Under the pieces are notes generated by a model that worked only from the letters and a program-made list of their open reading frames with translations, was not told where the DNA came from and did no database searches. The translations under genes and the position numbers were made by a program. 15,000 nucleotides of DNA from Glandiceps talaboti (lineage: Eukaryota > Hemichordata > Enteropneusta > Spengelidae). This document shows, piece after piece, positions 7,439 through 15,000 of the stretch; positions within the stretch are counted from its first letter, which is position 1, and every line of letters starts with the position of its first letter. The stretch is from positions 15,814,867 to 15,829,866 of the forward strand of contig NC_135557.1 of NCBI RefSeq assembly GCF_964340395.1, in the 5' to 3' direction.

Positions 7439-9848
7439 AATTGGTTGATTGATTGATTGATCAATTCATTGATCAAAGCGTACTCTGACGACAATACAAA
7501 AACACAAATTTTTTGCAATTCATAATTCAATAAAGGAATCTATTTTAAAAAATCCGCTTTTGTTCCTAGAATACAAAATTAACAAACAATGTTTACCTGA
7601 CATCAGAGGTAGTTGTTTCTCCCTGTTGGATTTCTTTTCTCACCAAAAACCGTTTAGTCAAACCACCTACTTTAGTCTTTTTCCACTCCACCACACTCGT
7701 TGTAGGATTCCCAGGCCCATCCTTATATATACAATACAAGATTACATCATCATCACCAACTCTTGCTGTTTGTCTTTCTCTTACCACTACTTCGAGTGAT
7801 ATCGTTAAACTTATCACTGATAGAACAACCAAGGAGAAAATGGGTACCTGTTATTAGTGTGTCAAGTTCAGTGTGGGGGCCATAATCACAGGAGCGTGCG
7901 CTCTTGCTAAGTTCACCACTAGAGGGCGACCCGACGCACGAGTGAATGTTTTCACTCGCGCTTTGCCCTCTTGTGGTGAACTTAGCAACAGCGACAGCTC
8001 CTATGGTCATGACAGAGTTCAATGTAAAATACAAAAAAACAGTCAATTTGATCATAGACATAATAACCCTCCTGCATTACTCAGTAATCCAGAGTAGTTT
8101 GTTATATATGATTCACGTTAAATCCAATAATTCATTATTTCCCACAATGCTCCATTCAAGATGGCGGATTTGTACTTTCCATATTAAGACTTCAACGAAA
8201 TGACTATTGATATCTATTCTAATAAACTATAATCTAGTTCGTGAAATACCTGAACATTTCTTTTTTTTCTTGAAATACCAATCCGATCAAAATATATCTT
8301 CGACTACATATCTCAGACGACATATGTGACGTTTGACACTGACAGATGCTAATTAGTTATGCAAGGACATCACGTGACATGTATCATATAAAGTCAATTA
8401 CATATATGCGCTTGTGTAGTTTCTATGTAAGTGATAGTGATCACTGTAAGACAGCTATAGATCTCTGCCCAGGAGACCGATACCAGATACTCCTGAGTTA
8501 TTTAATAAGTTAGATGAATACCTTGCTAGTTTCACGTTTTCGATTACTGATAATAATATATCTGACGAAGGACATGCTAGTAATGCATCTATCTATCTGT
8601 AGTCACATTGTGTGATATTGAGTAACGACATGTTTTACACCGAATTCACTGTATACACAAGATGGCGACCGTTTGCCTTTGTTTAGATTTTTTTTTCATT
8701 TAGTGATGCTGTTGTATGTATGTATGTATGTATGTATGTATGTATGTATGTATGTATGTATGTATGTATGTATGTATGATGTATGTGTGTATGTATATGT
8801 GTGTGTACGTACGTTAGTTAGTTTGCTTGTTTGTTTGTTTGTTTGTCTGTCTGAAAACAAATGACATCACAGAATAGGTGTTATAGAACCCCTCTGCTCC
8901 CCCACCTCTTACGCCACCCACCCCACCCCCACCCTACCCCCATGGTTAGTTAAGCGTTCATAATACCGAGTTTCACAAACTTTTGGTCCTACAATTTTAC
9001 CCATTTTGTTGCAGATCTGATATAAATTACTGAATGTTTGCGTGCGAGAAGTGAAACTATGTTTTTGTCGTGACAGGTCTCTGACATCCACTCTTGTGGA
9101 AGTGCGCCCCGTACAGAACATGGTGACCTTCCGACATCTCTGGTGTAAGCAACAAGTTATCAGTTTACTATATGAAAATATTATTGGTATGGCGTACACT
9201 TTATGTAAAGCTAATGAAAATAAAATCGGTATATGGTTTACATATACGGCATAGATTATCAACAGTTATTCATCAGTATTTTTGTCTTTTGGTCAACACA
9301 TCATTGATAATTATATATAAAAATAACCACTTTGACAATCATCAAAGTCAAAATAAACCGATTGTATTTCATATCGACAGCTGTACAAAACAATATTTAA
9401 AAGAAAGTAAACAACCAGTCATATAACATCGAATGCAACCTTCTTGAGATGTCCATACTGAAATTTATGATAGAGAAAATATTTTTTTTATAAACTAAGA
9501 CGTTTTGAGATGTTTGAACGTTATGTATGATTTTGTTGTTTGTATAATAAATACTCTAGGTTATAGCTTGTCCTAGTATGAAAATGTAACGTTTTTCTTA
9601 TCCTATTTCAATTGAATGGGTTTTCGTTTGGTGACACCGTAACAATGTATGTCAGGAGAATTTCTCACTCGTTCGCAGGGAACACACTTAAACAGTAATA
9701 TTAAACGACTTCAGTTTTTAACTTGAAGCAACACGATGAACATATAGTGTGGATGTACGTTTGACTTATCTCTTGAAGCACCACGGTGAACACAGAGTGG
9801 ATAAGTGTTTGACTTACCTCCTAACAACAGGAGACACCGCAGTAGCAT
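6928..9848 (-). CDS. Single V-set Ig-domain surface protein (3 exons)
   Basis: Model: join of 9848-9818, 7816-7597 and 7204-6928 on the minus strand, giving 175 residues. Both introns are GT-AG (2001 and 392 bp) and phases match (1, then 2). Residues 1-18 form a signal peptide (n-region MLLR, then a Leu-rich core). Residues about 19-130 are a V-set Ig domain: Cys39 in VILYC, core Trp55 in VEWKK, Arg84 near the D strand, and the LEDAGEYWC motif with Asp102, Tyr106 and Cys108. Cys39-Cys108 would be the canonical disulfide. Two N-glycosylation sequons (Asn124, Asn135) precede a short stalk, and residues about 156-174 are hydrophobic and end the protein, which suggests a GPI signal or a tail-less membrane anchor. 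The YWC form of the motif is seen in pIgR, CD300 and TREM-like V-sets, but that does not establish orthology. A likely role is cell-surface recognition or adhesion; ligand unknown. The domain call is firm, exon 1 less so. Confidence 0.72.
7237..7398. repeat. (TATG)n microsatellite in intron 2
   Basis: TATG units with tatatata and TGTG/TGCG variants occupy much of the 392 bp intron splitting the Ig domain. Reading frames through it give only IHTY or MYVC repeats and are not genes. Confidence 0.95.
7405..7464. repeat. (GATT)n microsatellite
   Basis: About fourteen units of GATT/GGTT with a terminal tgatcaattcattgatca inversion, adjoining the TATG array within intron 2 of the Ig gene. Confidence 0.9.
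7597..7816 (-). CDS. Exon 2 of the V-set Ig gene: N-terminal half of the V domain
   Basis: The 220 nt exon starts after a strong polypyrimidine tract ending in ctatcag and stops at TCAG|GTAAAC. It encodes strands A to about D: EVVVRERQTARVG, then DDDVILYC with the first disulfide Cys, and VVEWKK with the core Trp. It enters in phase 1 and leaves in phase 2, with no internal stop. Translating upstream of the acceptor gives no ATG in this frame before the pyrimidine tract, so a separate first exon is required. Confidence 0.83.
7904..7988. repeat. Hairpin inverted repeat with two CTCF-like motifs
   Basis: Arms 7904-7929 and 7963-7988 match at 24 of 26 positions, and an inner pair (GCACGAGTGAA against GCGCGAGTGAA) nearly closes the loop, so about 80 nt folds into one long stem. 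Each arm contains a CTCF-like core: CCACTAGAGGGCGA at 7916-7929 on plus (13 of 14 to CCASYAGRKGGCRS) and CCACAAGAGGGCAA on minus at 7963-7976 (12 of 14). It lies in intron 1 of the Ig gene. Confidence 0.75.
7989..8711. other. Intron 1 stretch without recognised elements
   Basis: Non-coding by my reading. It contains two AAGATGGCG motifs (about 8158 and 8660), a CACGTG E-box near 8374 and the palindrome AGTGATCACT near 8437. No splice-bounded exon is convincing. Confidence 0.5.
8712..8848. repeat. (TATG)n with GTTT and GTCT units
   Basis: About 17 TATG units (8712-8778), degenerate TG/TA steps, then GTTT/TTTG units to 8848. It lies inside intron 1 of the Ig gene. Confidence 0.93.
8917..8941 (-). 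other. G-quadruplex-prone tract
   Basis: On the minus strand five G runs (5, 3, 5, 4 and 3 G) are separated by one or two bases, satisfying the G3N1-7 rule. Minus is the sense strand of the Ig gene, so intron 1 RNA would carry the motif. Confidence 0.7.
8942..9721. other. Intron 1 stretch, no supported exon
   Basis: Overlapping open frames exist on both strands at 8909-9426 but neither has domain signatures or paired splice sites. An AATAAA-type signal lies near 9546 on plus. Confidence 0.45.
9722..9821. repeat. Two-copy tandem repeat (50 bp) at the exon 1 donor
   Basis: The units start at 9722 and 9772, each opening with cttgaagca and closing with gtttgacttayct. They differ by several substitutions and a small length shift. 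The second copy runs into the exon 1 donor (gacttacctc on plus is the GTAAGT donor), while the first has gacttatctc, which reads GATAAGTC on the minus strand and so lacks the GT. Confidence 0.7.
9818..9848 (-). CDS. Exon 1 of the V-set Ig gene: start codon and signal peptide
   Basis: ATG followed by a Leu-rich stretch (MLLRCLLLLG) ends in G|GTAAGT, an almost ideal donor in phase 1. The Ig exon 2 kb downstream begins in phase 1 after a pyrimidine-rich acceptor; joining restores a Val codon and continues the hydrophobic run as VISLTISL. Signal-peptide exons ending in phase 1 before an Ig exon are the usual arrangement in Ig genes. I prefer this to a nearer reading frame starting at 8061, whose only close phase-1 donor would leave a 31 bp intron. 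No in-frame continuation exists past the donor. Confidence 0.65.
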
Positions 9849-9950
9849 CTTGAGGAGCTAATAAAAATAAACGTTTGTGAAGACACGCCCGTACCATAGA
9901 ACGTACACAGTATATGAAGAGTGATAGAAATTGATATGGTCGAGAATATG

Positions 9951-9960
9951 ATCACGTGAT
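9951..9960. promoter_or_regulatory. Palindromic E-box upstream of the Ig gene
   Basis: ATCACGTGAT is a 10 bp perfect palindrome around CACGTG, about 103 bp before the proposed ATG. TCACGTGA is the preferred form for bHLH-zip factors such as USF and MITF/TFE. No clear TATA box is seen between it and the start codon, and a 5' UTR exon further upstream cannot be excluded. Confidence 0.35.
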
Positions 9961-10165
9961 AAATGCAGTGACCAATCGTTACTCCAGAGGTAGGGAATTA
10001 CATATTTACGACTAAACAGAAAGACTCTCCCCTCTAAATATCCCATTTATGGTATCATATCTGTGGCATTGCAGTGAGTGTTACGAGCTCCAATTAAATT
10101 GAGGGGGGTCGATCACTCCGATTGTATCAATATATCCTGATAATTTAAAAGGTACGACTTGAACA

Positions 10166-10393
10166 TCACATTTTATTCCTTGCTAAAATATGATTATTTG
10201 ATTTGCTCAGGGCGGTCATATTTAATTCTACATTTCGCATGTCCCGGAAAACTCTAAAATCATGATTTGGAAAACTATCAGCACGAGTATAAAGTTGCAA
10301 CAATTTATAGATATCGTCCTTACAAACTTTATAAAGTGTATCAAACGCTGATAAACAGTGGTTCTTGTTTTCCTGTTCATGAAAGGTCAACAA
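10166..10393 (-). pseudogene. Possible decayed coding fragment, unrecognised
   Basis: A 75-codon open stretch on minus has protein-like composition (for example DTLYKVCKDDIYKLLQLYTR and FRVFRDMRNVELNMTALSKS) and no low-complexity bias, unlike most open frames here. It lacks an ATG at its 5' end and ends in ATG TGA. A second minus-strand open stretch at 9858-10046 in another frame follows. It might be a relic of a transposon or gene; I cannot name a family. Confidence 0.25.
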
Positions 10394-10404
10394 TTTGACC
10401 TTTC
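10381..10404. promoter_or_regulatory. Perfect inverted repeat with AGGTCA half-sites
   Basis: GAAAGGTCAA, a 4 bp spacer, then TTGACCTTTC: 10 bp perfect arms. AGGTCA is the nuclear-receptor half-site, here inverted with 6 bp between hexamers. Binding is only an inference. Confidence 0.4.
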
Positions 10405-11773
10405 GTTAATTTGTTTTTACACTTTGGAAATTAGCCAAGATCACAGGACGTGGACGAAATTAATACATAAACAGTCAGACAACGTTTTATGCCTGGTAAT
10501 ATAATGTGTGCCATGTTGTAGTGTCGTCTGGTATAACTTTAAACTAATATTTTGCATATGCAATCATTCGAATGTGAATAGCCGAGTCAGGCAGATTAAT
10601 AAGAAAGCCCGGCTGGCTAATCATGTGGTTCACTGCAGCTCAGAAGAGGAATCAAAAACAGGACACACATGAAAAGGATAAACTTGACTGTTGAAAGGTT
10701 TCAAATGCAAGTTAATTGTGTGGTAGCCATGGCCCTTTCAGATGCAATTGATAACATGTGTTTTATAATTGACGAAATACACTATAACGTAGTTGAGACG
10801 CCCTCACTTCATTTGATGCTGTCGTCAAAATTGTGTCAACTTATGTACTAGACTCATTGCATGATAGTGAAAGTTTATACGCGCATCACATTATGTGATT
10901 ACTGAAAATGGTGTTGAATGAACGTCATCGCCGCAGCTCTGACTGCCATCAATGTGGCCGGGTGATGACCTGGACGTCCAACATCGTTGATTGAAATAGT
11001 GTTGTCTAATGTTACTATTTTACTGACATATAATGACACCGGGGTGAACGAACGTTTGCAACTACGGTGTTAAACAAACATCTAGTCAGCTAATTTTCGT
11101 ACAGGACGAGCTAAGTCATGATGTCCTGGCATAAATGTCTTAACGAGGTAAAATGAAAAAATATTTTTTCCCCTACATAACAATTTTCATAACCACGCGT
11201 TACATGTTTTAGGGTTGACTCTATATTGAAAGTTGTGGATTTGATGAATATTTGTGAACATTCTTAATATTTTTCACGTGCCAAAATAACAAAAAAATAA
11301 AAATTAAAACATGTAAAAAAAAAATTAAATTCTATTAGAGGTAGCCAAGGTTTTCTGGGAGTCTGTTTTCATGGATTTTTGACTTTTTTTAGTTCAAAGA
11401 GATGAAATATTAAATAAGACTGGTCGCCATCTTCCAATTCAGGCACACCCAACAGTTCTAAAACAATTTGTGGTTGTTAGTAAGTATTGCCAATACACGA
11501 GAATTGTCTCGTGTACGACAGCGCTCCCAACGTCAAATAGTTATAGTCACGCTATCATGCTGCACTGGGACGGTTGTTGTCGGAAGTGACCGGGAGCCAG
11601 CAACTAACTTGTGTATATTTTTAGATTTACCATCTGTTGTTCTTGTATTTCATCTACTATGGCACAATAACAAAGGAAGTGCAACTTGTAAAGAATACAC
11701 AACTTAATTTCCTCCCCGTTTTACATGAACATTCGATATGTAATGATCAGGTCATTCACAGGCAGCAAAGCAC
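10405..11773. other. Non-coding stretch, no gene supported
   Basis: It contains a 60-codon ATG frame at 10669-10851 and a 79-codon frame at 11468-11707 without recognisable domains, and a small hairpin CACGAGA-ATTG-TCTCGTG near 11497. Nothing here meets the standard for a gene. Confidence 0.5.
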
Positions 11774-11780
11774 TATATAA
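11774..11780 (+). promoter_or_regulatory. TATA box candidate
   Basis: TATATAA in cactatataagcc, a full consensus match. An ATG in a short open frame lies 42 bp downstream (11822), leaving room for initiation at about 11803. Confidence 0.35.
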
Positions 11781-11821
11781 GCCTCATGAGCCAAAGCAGT
11801 GATTCACAGCAGCTTAGAAGA

Positions 11822-11989
11822 ATGTCGGAATGTCTTCAATTTTTTGAGGAACGAATATTGAATTTTCCACCCAGTTTCAATGTGGAAAATAACATGAAAT
11901 GTTCTGCGTAAGGCCAAAAAAAAAATTCTGGTTCTGGTCAGGGTAAACTTTCTAAAGTGGTGCGACGACGCGAATTTTTTTTTTTTCCT

Positions 11990-12023
<34 letters not shown>

Positions 12024-12501
12024 AATTTAGTAAATACACATTTTTTTGACACTTTACATACTCTGTTCTATCATATTTATCTCTTGAAAAACTTTCTTTT
12101 TCTTCGAAGCAGTTTAGGCTTTGTATTTAAGCAGTCTTGGCATGTAGGGTAGATTTCAGCTGCTTGTTCTCCTGATATCAAGAATAAATAAGGAACGCGA
12201 GAGCAAAAATTATCGAAAAAAAGGATCGACGCGAGGGTATTCAGGGCACGCGCGCGCTGACCAGAACCAGATATTTTGTTTTGGCCTAATATTACTAAGA
12301 AGTCGTTAGTTTCTCCATTTCAGGAAATTGGTTTTCTGTATTTGAGTTTACACAATGTGTACATTGTTAACTACATTTTATATATCATGATTTATTGAAA
12401 CCATTCTGTGTTTTATTAGACTTCTTCAGACTAATGTAATACATTTTGTTTACAGAGGAGTAATATTTCATTATGAAAGTGTGACACGTACAGTACAATA
12501 A
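11822..12501 (+). CDS. Speculative two-exon small gene behind a TATA box
   Basis: Exon 1 (11822-11907) starts at ATG and encodes MSECLQFFEERILNFPPSFN and eight further residues to a C|GTAAGG donor in phase 2. A pyrimidine-containing acceptor at 12455 (cattttgtttacag) opens exon 2 (12456-12501), which restores the frame and adds 14 residues to TAA, about 43 in all. The intron is almost filled by the MITE at 11912-12286. Without splicing the frame stops immediately at the MITE's TAA flank. No family is recognised and no clear AATAAA follows, so this may be chance. Confidence 0.2.
11912..12286. mobile_element. MITE family B with perfect TAA duplication (375 bp)
   Basis: The terminal repeats are GGCCAAAA ... 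TTCTGGTTCTGGTCAG and its inverted counterpart ctgaccagaaccag ... ttttggcc. Flanks are TAA on both sides (11909-11911 and 12287-12289). A 3 bp TWA duplication with GGCC-type termini fits the PIF/Harbinger superfamily. It contains a T run of about 29 (11993-12021) and an ACGCG-rich subterminal zone. There is no transposase frame. The ends resemble family A. Confidence 0.85.
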
Positions 12502-12553
12502 TGAGTCATTTCATGAAAACGGGTCACTGTAAGAGGAATGTGTGCAACAGAAT

Positions 12554-12959
12554 ACAGCGGTTTTCACAATACCATTCAGCTTTCTGTTTGATACAACCAC
12601 ACAGAGACCAATAAGAAACTGAACATGCTACACTTTAAGATAGCAAGATTGAATGAGTACAGTTTCTTGCTACATTTTGTCTAAGTGAAATGAACTACAC
12701 ATGCCACCATACAGACATTAAATTAAGACCCCAAAGGACATTTTACGCGCCCTTCATCGAGTATTTGATACTAATAAGAAAACCATTGGCACCCACATGT
12801 CTGCAGGGTGTTGCAATACATTTAAATGGTTTATTTCATTTAGACTAAATGTAACAAAAATGCCATCATGCTATTGAAGTGTAGCATATGCAATTTCTTG
12901 TTGGTTTCTGTGTGGTTGTATCTAACAGAAAAACAGAACGGTGTTGAGAAATCCACTGT
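12554..12959. repeat. Large fold-back inverted repeat, diverged arms
   Basis: Arm 12554-12702 is the inverted counterpart of 12819-12959. The best core is gatacaaccacacagagacc (12590 onward) against gatacaaccacacagaaacc read on minus, followed by matching atgctacactt and atagca. Identity over the core is roughly 85 percent by eye. The loop is about 115 bp. It may be a fold-back element or an old inverted duplication. Confidence 0.75.
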
Positions 12960-13056
12960 AACTTACATTAAACCATTTCATGGCACCACTGAAGTAAAAA
13001 AACAATGCTCATGAAACTAGAGTGGGCAATTAATGTCAAATTGTCAAATCTATCAT

Positions 13057-13057
<1 letters not shown>

Positions 13058-13129
<72 letters not shown>

Positions 13130-13243
13130 ATTCTATATATCTATCTATCATTCTATATATCTATCAAGCTATCTATCTATCTATCTATCTATCATTCTAT
13201 ATATATATATCTATCCATCTATCTATCGCTATATATCTATATA

Positions 13244-13275
<32 letters not shown>

Positions 13276-13392
13276 ATTCTATATATATATATATCTCTCT
13301 CTATCTATCTATCATTCTATATATCTATCTATCTATCTATCTATCATTCTATCTATCTATCTATCTATCATTCTATCTATCTATCTATCTAT

Positions 13393-13444
<52 letters not shown>
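13058..13444. repeat. (ATCT)n array with a terminal (AT)n tract
   Basis: ATCT units are repeatedly interrupted by cattctat and tatata blocks; the last 48 bp or so are pure AT. Frames reading YLSI are artefacts. Confidence 0.95.
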
Positions 13445-13446
<2 letters not shown>

Positions 13447-13520
13447 ATAGTTGGTGGATGGTCTATGATCTATCTATGTAGGAGTGCATAAGTAGCGAGT
13501 AAAACAGTCCCAATCAATAA

Positions 13521-13522
<2 letters not shown>

Positions 13523-13553
<31 letters not shown>

Positions 13554-13671
13554 TGTATGTATGTATGTATGTATGTATGTATGTATGTATGTATGTATGC
13601 GTGGGTGGGTGGGTGGATGATGGATGGATGGATGGATGCATGCATGGATGCATGGATGGATGGATGGATGT
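13523..13671. repeat. (TATG)n-(GGGT)n-(GGAT)n composite microsatellite
   Basis: About 19 TATG units to 13599, a few GGGT units, then GGAT units with gcatgcat interruptions. Confidence 0.95.
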
Positions 13672-13891
13672 CGACTTCTTTATTCTGGTTTTCAATTCTG
13701 TTCATTCTGATTTAACTGATTTGCAAAGTTTAGTTTTTGCTGTGAATGGTTGACTATGTATTTCAATGACTCGGCTCTATAACATGATGATTTTGGAGAT
13801 GACGACAATACAGTATTACAATCAACATCTGTATTTGCTCAGATTTTTTAGAACGTACAACACTATTCCAAAACGTGATCCAAGAGATGGC

Positions 13892-14070
13892 CTGATTTGC
13901 TTTGTTTACCGCATTTTATGTCTATTGTCACGGCTTGTCCTTTGCCTTCGCTTTTGTTTTGTTTATACCTTGAGTGACCTCCTTCCTACCAAGGTCACCA
14001 GATGATAAACAAAAGAGAACGTGAAGTGCAAGTACAATGGCAATGCCATACGGTAAACAAAGCAAATCAG
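13892..14070. repeat. Fold-back element with perfect 20 bp termini
   Basis: CTGATTTGCTTTGTTTACCG at 13892-13911 recurs inverted at 14051-14070 without mismatch. The interior is also largely self-complementary (cttttgttttgtttat against gataaacaaaag, and gtgacc/ggtcac at the centre), so the 179 bp element is a near-continuous hairpin. Confidence 0.85.
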
Positions 14071-15000
14071 ATCTTCTCCTTGTACAGCACCACTCCCTTG
14101 GGAGATTTATTTAGAGTCTTGTATTCTTCAAATGTTTTGAGTTTATTATTCATTTTAGTTGTGTAACGGAAATGTTCTCGACTGTTTTATTTTTTCCATT
14201 TATTATAAAAGGTCTATGCGTTCTCCCGACCGTTTCACAATCACTCACTGAGGTCATTATTTCACACGTCAACAGAACACAACTGTCTCGGGAAAAAATA
14301 TACAAATAAAAAATGAAAACAAAAACGGGATATCTAAGTAAGTTTAGACTTCTCTATAATTAGCCCGAGAAATTTTGATCACACTGCACTAGTAATTCCC
14401 ACTAGATGAGAATTGGGTTGTTATTCAATACAAGCTGTACGTACGTAGTCACTACGATCAATAAATAGTTCATTTTATCAGAATGAGACGATCTAATTGT
14501 CTAATGTGATGGATAGTGACATTAATTAGTATTCATACTTAGTTAGAATGACGTCATTATAATTGAAAGACTGGGTTGAATTTTAAAAGGAAACTTGAAA
14601 AATGACAGAAAAGCAAAAAAATAATAATAATAACCGTGAACAAGAATGTTAAACGCGAAATAAAATGCACTGTGTATAATTTGTATGGTATGGCAGTTTT
14701 AGAACGTTGCCATGGAAATTCCTGGAAATCATTTTTTTTCTGTTATCTCAACGTAACCGTGAGGTCGCCGTTTGTTTCCTTTTCAAACCGATAGCTACAT
14801 TATTACGCTAATTATTAATTACTAAGAATGTACCGTATATCATCACGTGCTGATATTCTATGACATCAACATAAAAGATGAGGTCACATTAACCGAACAA
14901 AAGCAAGATGGCTTCCGTGTAGATTTGAACCGTACACCCAAACACCTACAGCGCCGAATATGAAACGGGTCGAAATTCATGTGTTATGTTCAGTATTATG
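14071..15000. other. Non-coding stretch, no gene seen
   Basis: AT-rich. It has an RFX X-box-like site (GTTGCCATGGAAAT, 14706-14719) and CAAGATGGCTTCC near 14905. There is no splice-bounded frame I would defend. Confidence 0.5.

Noticed and set aside
7753-8061. ATG frame with a signal-like start (MSMIKLTVFLYFTLNSVM) as first exon of the Ig gene
   Set aside because: It runs through the hairpin repeat, and its best phase-1 donor (7848) would leave a 31 bp intron. The exon at 9818-9848 fits better. It could still be an alternative first exon through a weaker donor.
8909-9262. 117-codon minus-strand frame
   Set aside because: Starts in a C/G-rich low-complexity tract, overlaps equally open plus frames, shows no motif, and lies within intron 1.
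10478-10496. Isolated MITE A-like end (gttttatgcctgg)
   Set aside because: Similarity stops after about 17 bp and no opposite terminus is found.
10669-10851. 60-codon plus-strand ATG frame
   Set aside because: No recognisable domain, no splice or promoter support; length is not unusual for AT-rich DNA.
10909-10995. 28-codon ATG frame with a CHQC motif
   Set aside because: One CxxC pair alone is not a zinc-finger signature and the frame is too short.
13005-13753. Frames with YLSI, MYVC and HPSI repeats
   Set aside because: Products of ATCT, TATG and GGAT microsatellites; every frame is equally open.

Overview
This window looks like AT-rich, repeat-laden nuclear DNA of an animal, most likely a marine invertebrate. 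The evidence is an immunoglobulin V-type gene interrupted by introns with GT-AG borders, a tRNA-derived SINE head, a LINE 3'-tail of a type common in marine invertebrates, PIF/Harbinger-like MITEs with TWA target duplications, and many tetra- and pentanucleotide microsatellites. I see no prokaryotic operon, rRNA, intact tRNA or CRISPR array. The species cannot be named from the sequence.

Left part (1-4380): four copies of a MITE family, one cut by the window start and one inverted. Two copies belong to a tandem segmental duplication whose unit is MITE, a roughly 460 bp unique segment, and a pentanucleotide (ACACA-type) satellite. Each unique segment holds the same pair of exon-like islands on the minus strand (77 nt and 48 nt, 211 bp intron), which may be the tail of an unrecognised gene or a dead fragment. 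A speculative small two-exon minus-strand reading frame lies at 1496-1708.

Middle part (4380-6800): mostly non-coding, with a SINE head running into a long composite microsatellite, an RTE/CR1-like LINE tail, and a candidate plus-strand terminal exon (6539-6615) followed by a poly(A) signal.

Core (6788-9960): the best-supported gene, on the minus strand. Three coding exons (9848-9818, 7816-7597, 7204-6928) join in frame into a 175-residue protein with a signal peptide, one V-set Ig domain with all canonical core residues, a short Thr/Ser-containing stalk, and a hydrophobic C-terminus with no cytoplasmic tail (GPI-anchor-like). Its 2 kb first intron carries a strong hairpin with two inverted CTCF-like motifs, microsatellites and a G-quadruplex-prone tract. 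Its second intron splits the Ig domain and is largely microsatellite. Its 3' end faces the plus-strand terminal exon, so the two genes would be convergent.

Right part (9960-15000): no confident gene. It holds a possible decayed coding fragment, a TATA-bearing two-exon candidate whose intron contains a second MITE type with a perfect TAA duplication, two large fold-back inverted repeats, a 600 bp cluster of ATCT, AT, TATG and GGAT microsatellites, and scattered regulatory-like motifs.
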